Source: Bacteroidota bacterium (lineage in GTDB: Bacteria; Bacteroidota; Bacteroidia; B-17B0; Aurantibacillaceae). Taken from it: a DNA stretch of 64,000 nucleotides. The notes beneath the pieces were generated by a model. That model had not been told where the DNA came from. It saw nothing but the letters and a program-made list of their open reading frames with translations, and ran no database searches. Location: the NCBI GenBank assembly GCA_019638705.1, contig JAHBTI010000001.1, positions 124,001-188,000 on the forward strand, given 5' to 3'. Below, piece after piece: positions 32,016 to 40,876 of the stretch (positions within the stretch are counted from its first letter, which is position 1; every line of letters begins with the position of its first letter). The position numbers and the translations under genes were made by a program.

Positions 32016-34235
32016 ATGCCAACAAAAAACCAAAATACAATCACACAAACTTTTCCTGTATTGGGTATGAGTTGTGCTTCCTGTGCGGTGAGTGCCGAAA
32101 GCATTGTAAAACATCAGGAGGGCGTTGTGGAGGCTTCGGTAAATTTTGCTACGGGAAATCTTACCGTTGAGTATTTGCCAAATATAACTGATGCCGAAAA
32201 ATTACAAAAAGCAGTACAGTCGGTTGGATATGATTTGTTGGTAGAAGATGAAAACAAACAACAAGAAACTTTGGAAGTTCTTCACGCTGAAAAATTCCAA
32301 CAGCTAAAAACCAAAACCGTTTGGGCAATTATCTTGTCTTTGCCTGTTGTAGTAATCGGAATGTTTTTTATGACAATTCCTTATGCCAACGAAATTATGT
32401 GGCTGTTCTCTACGCCTGTTTTGTTATGGTTGGGAAAAGATTTTTTTATCAATGCGTGGAAACAAGCCAAACACCGTTCTGCCAACATGGATACATTGGT
32501 AGCATTGAGCACGGGAATTGCTTATCTGTTCAGCGTTTTTAATATGTTGTTTGCAGACTTTTGGCATCAGCGGGGATTACACGCTCATGTGTATTTTGAA
32601 GCATCAGCCGTTATCATCGCATTTATTTTGTTAGGCAAATTGTTGGAAGAAAAAGCCAAAGGCAACACATCTTCAGCCATTAAAAAACTAATGGGCTTAC
32701 AACCCAAAACCGTTATTGTGATACAGGCAAACGGAACGGAAAAACAAACCGCTATTGAAGACGTGAATGTGGGCGATATTATCTTGGTAAAACCCGGTGA
32801 AAAAATTGCGGTGGACGGTATCGTAACATCAGGCAATTCCTACGTTGATGAAAGTATGTTGAGCGGTGAGCCTGTGCCTGTATTGAAAAAAGAAAACGAA
32901 AAAGTATTTGCGGGAACGATAAATCAAAAAGGAAGTTTTCAATTTAAAGCGGTGAAAGTAGGCAAAGAAACCATGCTTGCCCAAATCATCAAAACAGTAC
33001 AGACTGCGCAGGGAAGTAAAGCACCTGTACAAAAATTGGCAGATAAAATTGCAGGTATTTTTGTTCCTGTTGTGATGAGTATTGCCATTCTCACATTTAT
33101 TCTATGGTTTGTGCTTGGCGGCAATAATGGCGTGGTGCAGGGATTATTGGCTGCCGTTACGGTATTGGTAATTGCTTGTCCATGCGCTTTGGGATTGGCT
33201 ACACCTACGGCAATTATGGTTGGAGTTGGCAAAGCTGCCGAAAAAGGTATTTTGATTAAAGATGCCGAAAGCCTTGAATTGGCAAAGAAAGTAGATGCCA
33301 TTATTTTAGATAAAACAGGAACGATTACCGAAGGCAAACCACAGGTAACAAATATTCAATGGCTGAACAATGACGATACAACAAAAAATATTTTACTAAG
33401 CATAGAAAAGCAATCGGAACACCCCTTGGCAGAAGCAATAGTAAAATATTTTGAAGGTGTACAAACAACACCTTTATCACAATTCAACAGCATTACAGGC
33501 AAGGGAGCAAAAGCCAATCACAACAACGAAATTTATTTTGTCGGTAATAAAAAACTGTTGGCAGAAAACAACATCACCATTTCAGACGAATTACAAAAGC
33601 ACGCCGGTGAATGGGGCAAACAATCTAAAACCGTTATTTGGTTTGCGGACAGTAAACAAACACTTTCTGTTATTGCAATCTCTGATAAGATTAAAGGAAC
33701 TTCGGTACAGGCTATTAAAGAAATGCAGAATATGGGCATTGACCTGTATATGCTTACAGGCGATAATGAAGCTACTGCCAAAGCCATTGCCGAACAAACG
33801 GGTATCAACCATTACAAAGCAGAAGTGTTGCCGCAACACAAAGCCGATTTTGTAAAAGAACTGCAACAACAAGGTAAAACCGTTGCCATGGTTGGTGACG
33901 GTATTAACGACAGTACAGCTTTGGCAACTGCCGACGTAAGTATCGCTATGGGCAAAGGCTCGGACATTGCTATGGACGTTGCTAAAATGACCATTATTTC
34001 ATCAGACCTCAGCAAAATACCGCAGGCAATAAAACTGTCAAAACAAACCGTAGCCACCATTAAGCAAAATTTATTTTGGGCATTTATTTATAATCTTATC
34101 GGTATTCCTCTTGCAGCAGGTATTCTCTATCCTATAAACGGTTTTCTGCTAAACCCAATGATTGCAGGCGCAGCCATGGCATTGAGCAGCGTAAGTGTGG
34201 TGAGTAATAGTTTGAGATTGAAGTGGAAGAGGTAA
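32016..34235 (+). CDS. copA: Copper-exporting P1B-type ATPase
   Basis: A 739-residue Cu(I) pump. It has one N-terminal HMA domain (GMSCASC, C20 and C23), the membrane CPC motif near residues 388-390 (VIACPCALGLATPTA), the phosphorylation site DKTGTITEG near 432, the SEHPLAEAIV histidine motif, MLTGDNEATA and MVGDGINDSTAL. Eight membrane spans expected. It moves copper from cytoplasm to periplasm. Forms an operon with copZ. The 3' end is followed by accessory DNA. Confidence 0.96.
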   Translation: MPTKNQNTITQTFPVLGMSCASCAVSAESIVKHQEGVVEASVNFATGNLTVEYLPNITDAEKLQKAVQSVGYDLLVEDENKQQETLEVLHAEKFQQLKTKTVWAIILSLPVVVIGMFFMTIPYANEIMWLFSTPVLLWLGKDFFINAWKQAKHRSANMDTLVALSTGIAYLFSVFNMLFADFWHQRGLHAHVYFEASAVIIAFILLGKLLEEKAKGNTSSAIKKLMGLQPKTVIVIQANGTEKQTAIEDVNVGDIILVKPGEKIAVDGIVTSGNSYVDESMLSGEPVPVLKKENEKVFAGTINQKGSFQFKAVKVGKETMLAQIIKTVQTAQGSKAPVQKLADKIAGIFVPVVMSIAILTFILWFVLGGNNGVVQGLLAAVTVLVIACPCALGLATPTAIMVGVGKAAEKGILIKDAESLELAKKVDAIILDKTGTITEGKPQVTNIQWLNNDDTTKNILLSIEKQSEHPLAEAIVKYFEGVQTTPLSQFNSITGKGAKANHNNEIYFVGNKKLLAENNITISDELQKHAGEWGKQSKTVIWFADSKQTLSVIAISDKIKGTSVQAIKEMQNMGIDLYMLTGDNEATAKAIAEQTGINHYKAEVLPQHKADFVKELQQQGKTVAMVGDGINDSTALATADVSIAMGKGSDIAMDVAKMTIISSDLSKIPQAIKLSKQTVATIKQNLFWAFIYNLIGIPLAAGILYPINGFLLNPMIAGAAMALSSVSVVSNSLRLKWKR

Positions 34236-34295
34236 ACGTTTTTAAACTTCCGAAGGATTACTGCCACTTTTGGGTAGGTGTTGTTAATAAGTTGT

Positions 34296-34715
34296 TTAAC
34301 TCATGTTATTCAGTTCCTCCAAATTGCCAAGCTCGATTTCTCCACTCCTGATTTTGTCATGATTTAAATTAATCAAATCAACAAATTGTTCCTTTATGTT
34401 TAAATTTTGAGTCCAAAAGTTTTTGTCAATCTTCAAAACCGATTCCAACAAATCTCCGGGATAAAAATCTCCCTCAATTAGAATATCAGTAGTCAAAAAC
34501 TCAATTGCTATTGGTACTAAATATTTTAATCCTAAATTTTGCCCGATTAATGTCCGCAACTGCTCTATCGTTAATTGGCTAACAGGGATTTTTCTGTATT
34601 CATGACATCTCTTAATGAGCTCTGTTGGATATTCCTTTTCGTCAGACCATTTGTTGTTTTCTAAAACCTCAAGAGATTTTTGTTTCCAAACTTTATCGAA
34701 TTTATTTTTTCTCAT
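34296..34715 (-). CDS. CdiI-like contact-dependent-inhibition immunity protein
   Basis: A 139-residue cytoplasmic protein resembling contact-dependent growth inhibition immunity proteins: LTIEQLRTLIGQNLGLKYLV near residues 48-67, then AIEFLTTDILIEGDFYPGDLL. No toxin gene is beside it, so it may be an orphan immunity gene. On its own strand it follows leader copy B and a GTTATACGCAA box; a matching right box was not found. It is AT-rich and inverted with respect to the copper genes, which suggests acquisition. Confidence 0.7.
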   Translation of the reverse strand: MRKNKFDKVWKQKSLEVLENNKWSDEKEYPTELIKRCHEYRKIPVSQLTIEQLRTLIGQNLGLKYLVPIAIEFLTTDILIEGDFYPGDLLESVLKIDKNFWTQNLNIKEQFVDLINLNHDKIRSGEIELGNLEELNNMS

Positions 34716-34728
34716 CTGTTAACCAAAA

Positions 34729-34835
34729 TTGCGTATAACTTAATTTATACTCTCTCATTTTTTATTGCGCCAATATATCTAATTTTAGAAATGTTTGTAC
34801 TATAAAGTGAAGCTTTTCCTAAACTAAAAACACTC
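34729..34835 (-). repeat. Conserved leader element, copy B, with boundary box
   Basis: On the minus strand this aligns with copy A (1411-1503) over about 90 bp: TTTTTAGTTTAGGAAAA, then CACTTTAT, TATATTGGCGCAATAAA and TATAAATTAAGTTA. The palindrome that is perfect in copy A is degraded here, while the right half is conserved. It ends in GTTATACGCAA (34739-34729), 14 nt before the CdiI-like start codon. Confidence 0.68.
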
Positions 34836-34914
34836 CTGATGCAGAACCTTTTACCGTTTAATGTAAAACAAGTAACAATAAACGCAAACGACAAATGATA
34901 CAAACAATAAAACT

Positions 34915-34938
34915 AAAAACTGACATAAATCAGTTTTT
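34915..34938. terminator. Short hairpin between divergent genes
   Basis: AAAAACTGA (34915-34923) and TCAGTTTTT (34930-34938) are perfect inverted arms around a 6-nt loop. It lies upstream of the divergent genes at 34715 and 34991, so it may be a weak terminator left from an earlier arrangement or an operator. Confidence 0.35.
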
Positions 34939-34978
34939 AAACCTAACATTCGTCATACAACAAGCAAAGCAAATATTG

Positions 34979-34986
34979 TATTTTTG
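34979..34986 (+). promoter_or_regulatory. -7 promoter box before the 34991 gene
   Basis: TATTTTTG matches TAnnTTTG and ends only 4 nt before the ATG, which would give a leaderless or nearly leaderless transcript. No clear -33 TTTG. Confidence 0.4.
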
Positions 34987-34990
34987 AAGC

Positions 34991-35839
34991 ATGAAACGTT
35001 TATTTACTTTGGTAACACTACTTAGCTTACCATTTCTGATAACTTCCTGCATAAAAAAGGAAGCAAAACCTAAAGAAACCGAAACTCCAAAAACTACCGA
35101 CACCACGCCGAATAATTTGGTGAAACTCGGTGAAACATTTATCAACGGTGCGGCAGCCAAAGCTGTAGTGTATGGTACAAAAGAACCCGAAACAGGTTAC
35201 AACGAAATTTATGTGGCATTATTTGATTCAACTGACGGAAGCAAATTAAGTCGCGGACATTTTAAAATAGTTCCCATGATGGATATGGGCTCTATGCAAC
35301 ACAGCGCGCCTGTTGAAAATAGCGGAGATACTGCTTCAACCAACGGTTACTTTAAATCTGCCGTTATTTTTTCTATGGCGGGCAGTTCCGAACAATGGTG
35401 GCTGAACATTTCTTTTCATAATCATAAAAACAATAAATACGGCACAGGAAAATTTAATCTCGCCGTAAAATCTTCATCGCCCGCAAAATTTAAAAGCACC
35501 GTAGTGGCGGCAGATAATAACTCAAGTGTTTTTATTTCTTTTGTTAATCCTTCAAAACCCATTGTAGGCATTAATGATTTTGAAGTGGTGCTTCACAAAA
35601 AGAAAAGCATGATGGAATATGCACCCATTGATGATTACACCATAGAAATAGAGCCTACTATGCCAAGCATGGGACACGGCTCGCCAAACAACGTAAATCC
35701 GACTTTAACTTCAAAAGGGCATTACAAAGGCAAAGTAAATTTCACCATGTCGGGCTTGTGGCGCATTACTTTGAAACTTTACAAAAACGACACGCTTGTA
35801 AGCAGCGACCAATATTTTGAAATCACCATAGAAGAATGA
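34991..35839 (+). CDS. YtkA-like lipoprotein, probably copper binding
   Basis: A 282-residue lipoprotein (LLSLPFLITSC signal, lipid cysteine at residue 19). The C-terminal 100 residues resemble the YtkA-like domain (IEIEPTMPSMGHGSP and GHYKGKVNFTMSGLWRITL). A methionine- and histidine-rich stretch, PMMDMGSMQH near residues 95-104, and MPSMGHG look like Cu(I) ligands. It overlaps the TonB receptor gene by 4 bp, so the two act together, probably in copper handling at the cell surface. Confidence 0.8.
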   Translation: MKRLFTLVTLLSLPFLITSCIKKEAKPKETETPKTTDTTPNNLVKLGETFINGAAAKAVVYGTKEPETGYNEIYVALFDSTDGSKLSRGHFKIVPMMDMGSMQHSAPVENSGDTASTNGYFKSAVIFSMAGSSEQWWLNISFHNHKNNKYGTGKFNLAVKSSSPAKFKSTVVAADNNSSVFISFVNPSKPIVGINDFEVVLHKKKSMMEYAPIDDYTIEIEPTMPSMGHGSPNNVNPTLTSKGHYKGKVNFTMSGLWRITLKLYKNDTLVSSDQYFEITIEE

Positions 35840-37833
35840 TATGGCGAATAATAATTCTTCTGCTTTTTGCGCAGACATATCTTTTGGGGCAACAGCAAAC
35901 CTCCAAAGACAGCGTAAAAACGGTGGATTTAAACGAAGTGTGTATTCACGAAAGTGCAGACCCCGAAAATCAATCTTTTAATTTCTACAAAAGCAGCAAG
36001 CTCGCAACTACCGAAGATATTTTGTCGCGCATGGAAGGTGTTAATCTCATCAGGCGCGGTGCTTACGGCTTAGAGCCGACTATCAGGAATTACAGTGCGG
36101 GGCAAACCAACATTACCATTGACGGAATGCGCATTTACGGTGCTTGCACCGATAAAATGGATCCTGTGTCAATTTATATTGAACCTGTTAATCTTCAATC
36201 CATACAAGTGGCTCACGGTGCTGCGGGCGCGCTGAACGGCAGCACCATTGGCGGACAGATTAATTTCAATTTGAAAGAGCCTGATTATTTCTGCAACAAA
36301 AAACTGCACGGACAGTTTTCTCAATCTTACGCAACTGTAAACAACGGCTATAACACAACCGCCTCTTTGCAACAAACGCTTAACAAGTTTTCTTACAGAA
36401 TTAGCGGGGCTTTGCGCGATGCAGACAATTACCGTTCGGGTTCAGGTACGATAATTCAAAATTCGGGTTATCATAAATCCAATGTATCAACGGTGTTGGC
36501 TTACAAAATTGACAGCCTTCAATCATTAAAATTAAATTACTTGGGCGATTGGGGAAAAAACATAGGTTATCCTGCATTGCCTATGGACGTTGGTCTTGCA
36601 AAAGCCAACATTGCTTCGCTTACACATCAGTTACTTTTCAAAGGAAAATATTTGCAAGCCAACGAAGCAAAGGTTTATTACAATTCCATTTATCACCAAA
36701 TGGACGACACGCACCGCAGCAACATTGCCATGCACATGGATATGCCGGGCTGGAGCACTACTTACGGTTTTTACAACAACATCTCCACCAAAAAAGATTT
36801 TAATTTACGCTTGGATTATCACCGTGCCCAAACCCGCGCCGATATGGTGATGTATCCCGCCAACGAGCCGATTATGTATCTTCAAACCTTACCCGAAAAT
36901 ATTTTTTCAGATATGGGACTTGCGATGAGCCGAAAAATTTCACTTAAACACAAGCAGCAGGTCGGTTTTAATGCCCGTGTTGATTATATCAGTCAAAGCG
37001 GCATGAACGGCGCGGGCGTTAAACAATGGGAAGTGTTTGATACCGACATTACAGAAGTGAAACGCAATGTGCTTAAAAATTTTAATCTTCACTACGGCAA
37101 ATTCTTCAAGGATAAATTTTTTGCCAAAATAACTTTAGGCTACGGCGAAAGGGTTGCCACAAGCAATGAACGTTACGGCTACTATTTGTTTAACCGACAA
37201 GACCAATACGATTATCTTGGCAATCTGTCTTTAAAACCCGAAAAATCTTTTCAATCTGAATTGCTGTTTCGTTACGCATCTAAAAAAGCGGAATGTTCTC
37301 TAAACTTCTTTTATCATCACACAAACGATTACATCTATGCTTATCGCATGGCAGGTTACAGCCAAATGACACCTGGCGCATTGGGGCTGAAAACATACAC
37401 AAATATTGCTTATGCCGAAAGTCGCGGCGGTGAGATGTCGTTAAAATATTACATCAGCGAAAAACTGACTTACATCGGCACGGCTAAATATGTGTACGCC
37501 TTAACAAATAACGGTACACCGCTTCCGCTTGTGCCGCCGCTTAAATTACAACAGGCATTGAGGTACGCTTTCAAATTCACTCAAATACAGTTGGAATACG
37601 ATTATGCGGCTTCTCAAAAAAGAGTAAACCAAGATTACGGCGACAAAGCCACACCCGATTTTCATTTATTGAATTTCAGAGTGTCGCATAACTTCAAAAT
37701 AAAATACGGCATCATTCAAATTGGCGCAGCCTGCGAAAACATCCTAAATGCAAATTACAGAGAACATCTTGACATCGGTCAAGTGCCAAGGTTTGGAAGA
37801 AATTTTACTTTAAATCTGAGTGTGTTGTTTTAA
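35836..37833 (+). CDS. TonB-dependent outer-membrane receptor
   Basis: A 665-residue receptor with a signal peptide (IIILLLFAQTYLLGQ). It has the plug domain (TEDILSRMEGVNLIRRGAYG, then NITIDGMRIYGACTDKMDP and VAHGAAGALNGSTIGGQINF) and a 22-strand-type barrel ending FGRNFTLNLSVLF. A His/Met-rich extracellular segment (HQMDDTHRSNIAMHMDMPG near residues 294-312) and the coupled YtkA-like gene suggest copper as substrate or signal. No CarboxypepD-like N-terminal extension or SusD partner, so a glycan role is unlikely. Confidence 0.9.
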   Translation: MIWRIIILLLFAQTYLLGQQQTSKDSVKTVDLNEVCIHESADPENQSFNFYKSSKLATTEDILSRMEGVNLIRRGAYGLEPTIRNYSAGQTNITIDGMRIYGACTDKMDPVSIYIEPVNLQSIQVAHGAAGALNGSTIGGQINFNLKEPDYFCNKKLHGQFSQSYATVNNGYNTTASLQQTLNKFSYRISGALRDADNYRSGSGTIIQNSGYHKSNVSTVLAYKIDSLQSLKLNYLGDWGKNIGYPALPMDVGLAKANIASLTHQLLFKGKYLQANEAKVYYNSIYHQMDDTHRSNIAMHMDMPGWSTTYGFYNNISTKKDFNLRLDYHRAQTRADMVMYPANEPIMYLQTLPENIFSDMGLAMSRKISLKHKQQVGFNARVDYISQSGMNGAGVKQWEVFDTDITEVKRNVLKNFNLHYGKFFKDKFFAKITLGYGERVATSNERYGYYLFNRQDQYDYLGNLSLKPEKSFQSELLFRYASKKAECSLNFFYHHTNDYIYAYRMAGYSQMTPGALGLKTYTNIAYAESRGGEMSLKYYISEKLTYIGTAKYVYALTNNGTPLPLVPPLKLQQALRYAFKFTQIQLEYDYAASQKRVNQDYGDKATPDFHLLNFRVSHNFKIKYGIIQIGAACENILNANYREHLDIGQVPRFGRNFTLNLSVLF

Positions 37834-37975
37834 GAAGCCTTTTAATCGATAATCCTTACGGACATTTATCGGAACACATATTTAGTCGATTTCTTGTCGC
37901 TTTCTTTCAAAAGAAGATTTTTCTCAATTAATTCTTAAACCTTAATTTGCGTGATTTGCGTGATTTTTGCGTGAT

Positions 37976-38280
37976 TTATAAATGATAAAAAGTTCCTGCA
38001 CCCGCACCCGATACTTTCAACACAGCAAAATTAGTAACTAATTCTGTTAATTCGTTAGTTGCTGTTCTGTTGGATATATCATTTAACACCTGATATTCCT
38101 TATTTGTGATTTTTCCTTTTTCTTTTACATACAAAACCGCTTTTACTTGTCTGTTGTTTAGTCCTAATTCACTCAAATATTCCGTATTATAAATGTCTTT
38201 GTCTAAACTCAACCCAAAAATCTGAATTTTCGGCAATGTATTTCGGTTTAGGAAGTCCTGCGGCTAAGGTTGATACATTA
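37976..38280 (-). pseudogene. Frameshifted C-terminal remnant of an AlbA_2/RecG-like ATP-binding protein
   Basis: Two reading frames together spell the typical C-terminus of AlbA_2-type proteins. Upstream (38280 to about 38200) gives AAGLPKPKYIAENSDFWVEF; downstream in another frame gives DKDIYNTEYLSELGLNNRQV, then the winged-helix part (KGKITNKEYQVLNDISNRTA). The shift lies near 38200. The N-terminal domain is absent; the remnant begins at the methyltransferase stop. A TTG-started 86-residue frame could still be read, but as a broken gene. Confidence 0.7.
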
Positions 38281-39648
38281 TCAAGCGAGTTGATATTCTT
38301 GTTCTGTTAGGCTAATTACAGTCATTATTTTCTCAAGTTGAACATTCATTTTAATTTCTCGTTCGTCTTTGCGTCTTAAAATTCCTTTGCAGGCTTGTGG
38401 GCTTAAATAAAATTTTTCCGGAACTTCTTCTATTTGTACAACATCATTAATTCTTCCCTCTGTCGGGTTGTTTGGAATACATGAACTATTTAGATACAAG
38501 TCTAATTTTATCTGCTTAATGCTGTCAAGTAAATATAAGTCTGCGTTGAGATTATTTGTTGTTTTTCGTATTGCATTTGTCCAACTGTTTTTTGCTTGGT
38601 CGGGATTGTTTAAGAATAAAACAATTTGTCCGCCAATCCACTTTACAACAGGAACAGCCCAAGAATTTCCTATTGCTTGAAATCTGTTTGTGTCACTATT
38701 TCCGTTGACTAATGTGTAATTGTCTGGAAAACCCATAAGTCGTTCACATTCCAAAGGTGTGAAACGTCTAATTCTGTCGTCTTGCGAAATGTAAAGTGAG
38801 CCGTTGTAAGCGGCTGCATTTCCATTCCATTTTGTGCCGTAGGCAGAATACAAACAGTCGGTGTATTCTCTAAAAATTTCAAACTTGGTGTTGCCTTTGT
38901 AAAATACTTTTTCGGCTGCTGTTTCTTGGTTTGAATTTCCAAAACTAAACAAATCGAAAATTTCGTTAGTGTTGTTTTGCTTAGAAAGTTTGAAATCTTT
39001 GACAGTATCTTTTGTGTCAAATTCAAACAAAACTTGGTCGGGGCGAAAATCTTTGCCACCTGCAATCACATAAAGTCTTTTGCGTTGTTGAGCTAAACCA
39101 AAATGCTTTGCATCAATCACACGCCAAGCAACATTTCTGCTTGGACCTTCCATGTAACCTGCTTTCGTCCATTTGTTGATTTTTATTTCATCGTCAAAAC
39201 CCGCAAGACCTGCAATGAAGTTTCCGAAAGCATTTGTTTTGTCGTTGAGAACCCCTTCAACATTTTCCCAAAGAATAATTGTGTTTCCTTTGTTTTCTTT
39301 TTTGCGAACTTCATCAATTGCGTTAGCAATGTCAATGAAAGTCATTGTTAGTTGCCCTCTTTTGTCCGCCAATCCATTTTTCCAACCTGCAAGCGAAAAT
39401 GCTTGACAAGGTGTACCGCCACAAAATAAATCGGGTGCTTGTATTTTTCCGCTTTTGACTAATTCGGGAAGTGCAATCATGTCGCCCAAATTGGGGATTT
39501 CGGGATAATGATAGTTTAAAACCTTTGAGGGAAATTCAGCTATTTCAGAACTCCAAAGTTGTTTAAGACCATAAGAAGCAAAAGCCAATTGAGAAGCCTC
39601 AATGCCCGAACAAACGCTACCAAAAGTCAAACTATCTTTCATTGTCAA
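38281..39648 (-). CDS. DNA (cytosine-5) methyltransferase
   Basis: A 455-residue type II m5C methyltransferase. Motif I is FGSVCSGIEASQLAF, motif IV DLFCGGTPCQAFS (catalytic C81), motif VI WENVEGV, motif VIII QQRKRLYVIAG and motif X FQAIGNSWAVPVV. Between VIII and X lies the target-recognition region, whose specificity cannot be read. The C-terminal 100 residues extend past motif X. It is the last gene of a C-R-M set on the minus strand, 47 nt after the endonuclease gene. Confidence 0.95.
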   Translation of the reverse strand: MTMKDSLTFGSVCSGIEASQLAFASYGLKQLWSSEIAEFPSKVLNYHYPEIPNLGDMIALPELVKSGKIQAPDLFCGGTPCQAFSLAGWKNGLADKRGQLTMTFIDIANAIDEVRKKENKGNTIILWENVEGVLNDKTNAFGNFIAGLAGFDDEIKINKWTKAGYMEGPSRNVAWRVIDAKHFGLAQQRKRLYVIAGGKDFRPDQVLFEFDTKDTVKDFKLSKQNNTNEIFDLFSFGNSNQETAAEKVFYKGNTKFEIFREYTDCLYSAYGTKWNGNAAAYNGSLYISQDDRIRRFTPLECERLMGFPDNYTLVNGNSDTNRFQAIGNSWAVPVVKWIGGQIVLFLNNPDQAKNSWTNAIRKTTNNLNADLYLLDSIKQIKLDLYLNSSCIPNNPTEGRINDVVQIEEVPEKFYLSPQACKGILRRKDEREIKMNVQLEKIMTVISLTEQEYQLA

Positions 39649-39695
39649 TCTCTCTTGTGGACAAAAGTAAAAAAGATAATTATAGTATGCAAATT

Positions 39696-40613
39696 TTATT
39701 TTGCTTTTTTACTAACAAAATCATTCAAGCTATCTCGCCACGCTTGGATATCGTACCAACCACAACCAATACAACCTTTTTCTGCTTCCTTGCCAACTTT
39801 GGAAATTTTTGTGTCCCATTTGTCAGTTCCTTTGTAGAAATAGTTCAAACCAAACAACTTTCCTCTTTTGTCTGTCTGAAAACATTTTCTGCAAACTTCT
39901 CGCTTTTGTTGGTTTCGTTGATTGTCCAACAACTGAAATTTTTGTTTGATTTCGCTTTCGGGCATTTCATCGGGATTTTCGGCTCGTGTTTCTTCGTCCC
40001 ATCTGATTTCGGGGAATTTATGGTCGGGTAACAAACCATGTTTGTTGGCACTACTTAACTCATAAACATTGATTTCATTAAGCGTTTTCAACGCTTTCTT
40101 TCTGAACGCTGACGAAAATATTTCGTAGCCTGTTTCTGCGCCTCTTGGAATTGGCAACAAAAGTCTTTCCGCTTTTCTTCCGTTTCTTCTTGAAGCAATT
40201 GTGTAACCCTTTTCTTTGATGTCTTGTATTCTTCGTTGAGGATTATCGTTTTGTGGGAAATTTGATGTCCATTCCATTTTTACAAGCTCATAGAAAAAAT
40301 GAATTGTAACATCACTTCCTTTCATGTTATCTTGCCAAAATTTCGTTTCTTCTTCTTGAAATTTCGCAATATTTTCCTCTGTGAAAAACTTCTTTATTGC
40401 AGTTAAGTGAGCAAGTATGTCTTCTGGACTTTCAATAAAAAGTCCCGTTCTGCGATAAAAATATGGAATTGAGCCTGCCCATTCAAAGCCATTGTCTTGG
40501 ACAATTCTAACATCAACGTACTTTTCGGAAGATTTTAAATCTTCTCGTAGTTCAAGAATTTCAATGCCTGTACTTTTAAATAGCTTGTTAAGTTCTTCAA
40601 CGCTTATTTTCAT
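39696..40613 (-). CDS. Type II restriction endonuclease, zinc/HNH-type
   Basis: About 305 residues. Assigned by position between the controller and the methyltransferase and by its C-terminal motif block: LLPDHKFPEIRWD near residues 200-212, then CRKC and GCIGCGWYD, which look like an HNH (beta-beta-alpha metal) nuclease with a four-cysteine zinc site. It would cut the sequence protected by the adjacent m5C methyltransferase. Start taken at ATG 40613 (MKISVEELNKLF), 17 bp inside the controller gene; a longer frame from 40640 overlaps more and is less likely. Confidence 0.8.
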   Translation of the reverse strand: MKISVEELNKLFKSTGIEILELREDLKSSEKYVDVRIVQDNGFEWAGSIPYFYRRTGLFIESPEDILAHLTAIKKFFTEENIAKFQEEETKFWQDNMKGSDVTIHFFYELVKMEWTSNFPQNDNPQRRIQDIKEKGYTIASRRNGRKAERLLLPIPRGAETGYEIFSSAFRKKALKTLNEINVYELSSANKHGLLPDHKFPEIRWDEETRAENPDEMPESEIKQKFQLLDNQRNQQKREVCRKCFQTDKRGKLFGLNYFYKGTDKWDTKISKVGKEAEKGCIGCGWYDIQAWRDSLNDFVSKKAK

Positions 40614-40836
40614 CTTTGCTAATTTTAAGTAAGTTCTCAATTTTGACTTCTAATGCATTAGCTATCTTTTCAATGTTTACAAGCGTTATGTTTTTTTCTG
40701 CTCGTTCAATCATACCAATGTAAGTTCGGTGCAAATCTGCTTTATTAGCCAACTCTTCTTGCGAAATATTAAGCAATCGCCTGTATTTTCTCACGTTCTC
40801 ACCGAAAATATTCAGTATATGATGTTCTGAAATCAT
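40597..40836 (-). CDS. Restriction-modification controller protein (XRE HTH)
   Basis: A 79-residue helix-turn-helix protein of controller (C) protein size. HTH: ISQEELANKADLHRTYIGMI near residues 24-43, then ERAEKNITLVNIEKIANALE. Such proteins delay the endonuclease until the methyltransferase has protected the host. It comes first in the operon and overlaps the endonuclease start by 17 bp. A palindrome 41 nt upstream is a candidate C-box. Confidence 0.88.
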   Translation of the reverse strand: MISEHHILNIFGENVRKYRRLLNISQEELANKADLHRTYIGMIERAEKNITLVNIEKIANALEVKIENLLKISKDENKR

Positions 40837-40876
40837 TGCTAATTAAAGTCTGTGCAAAGCTACCTTTAGTATTCAA

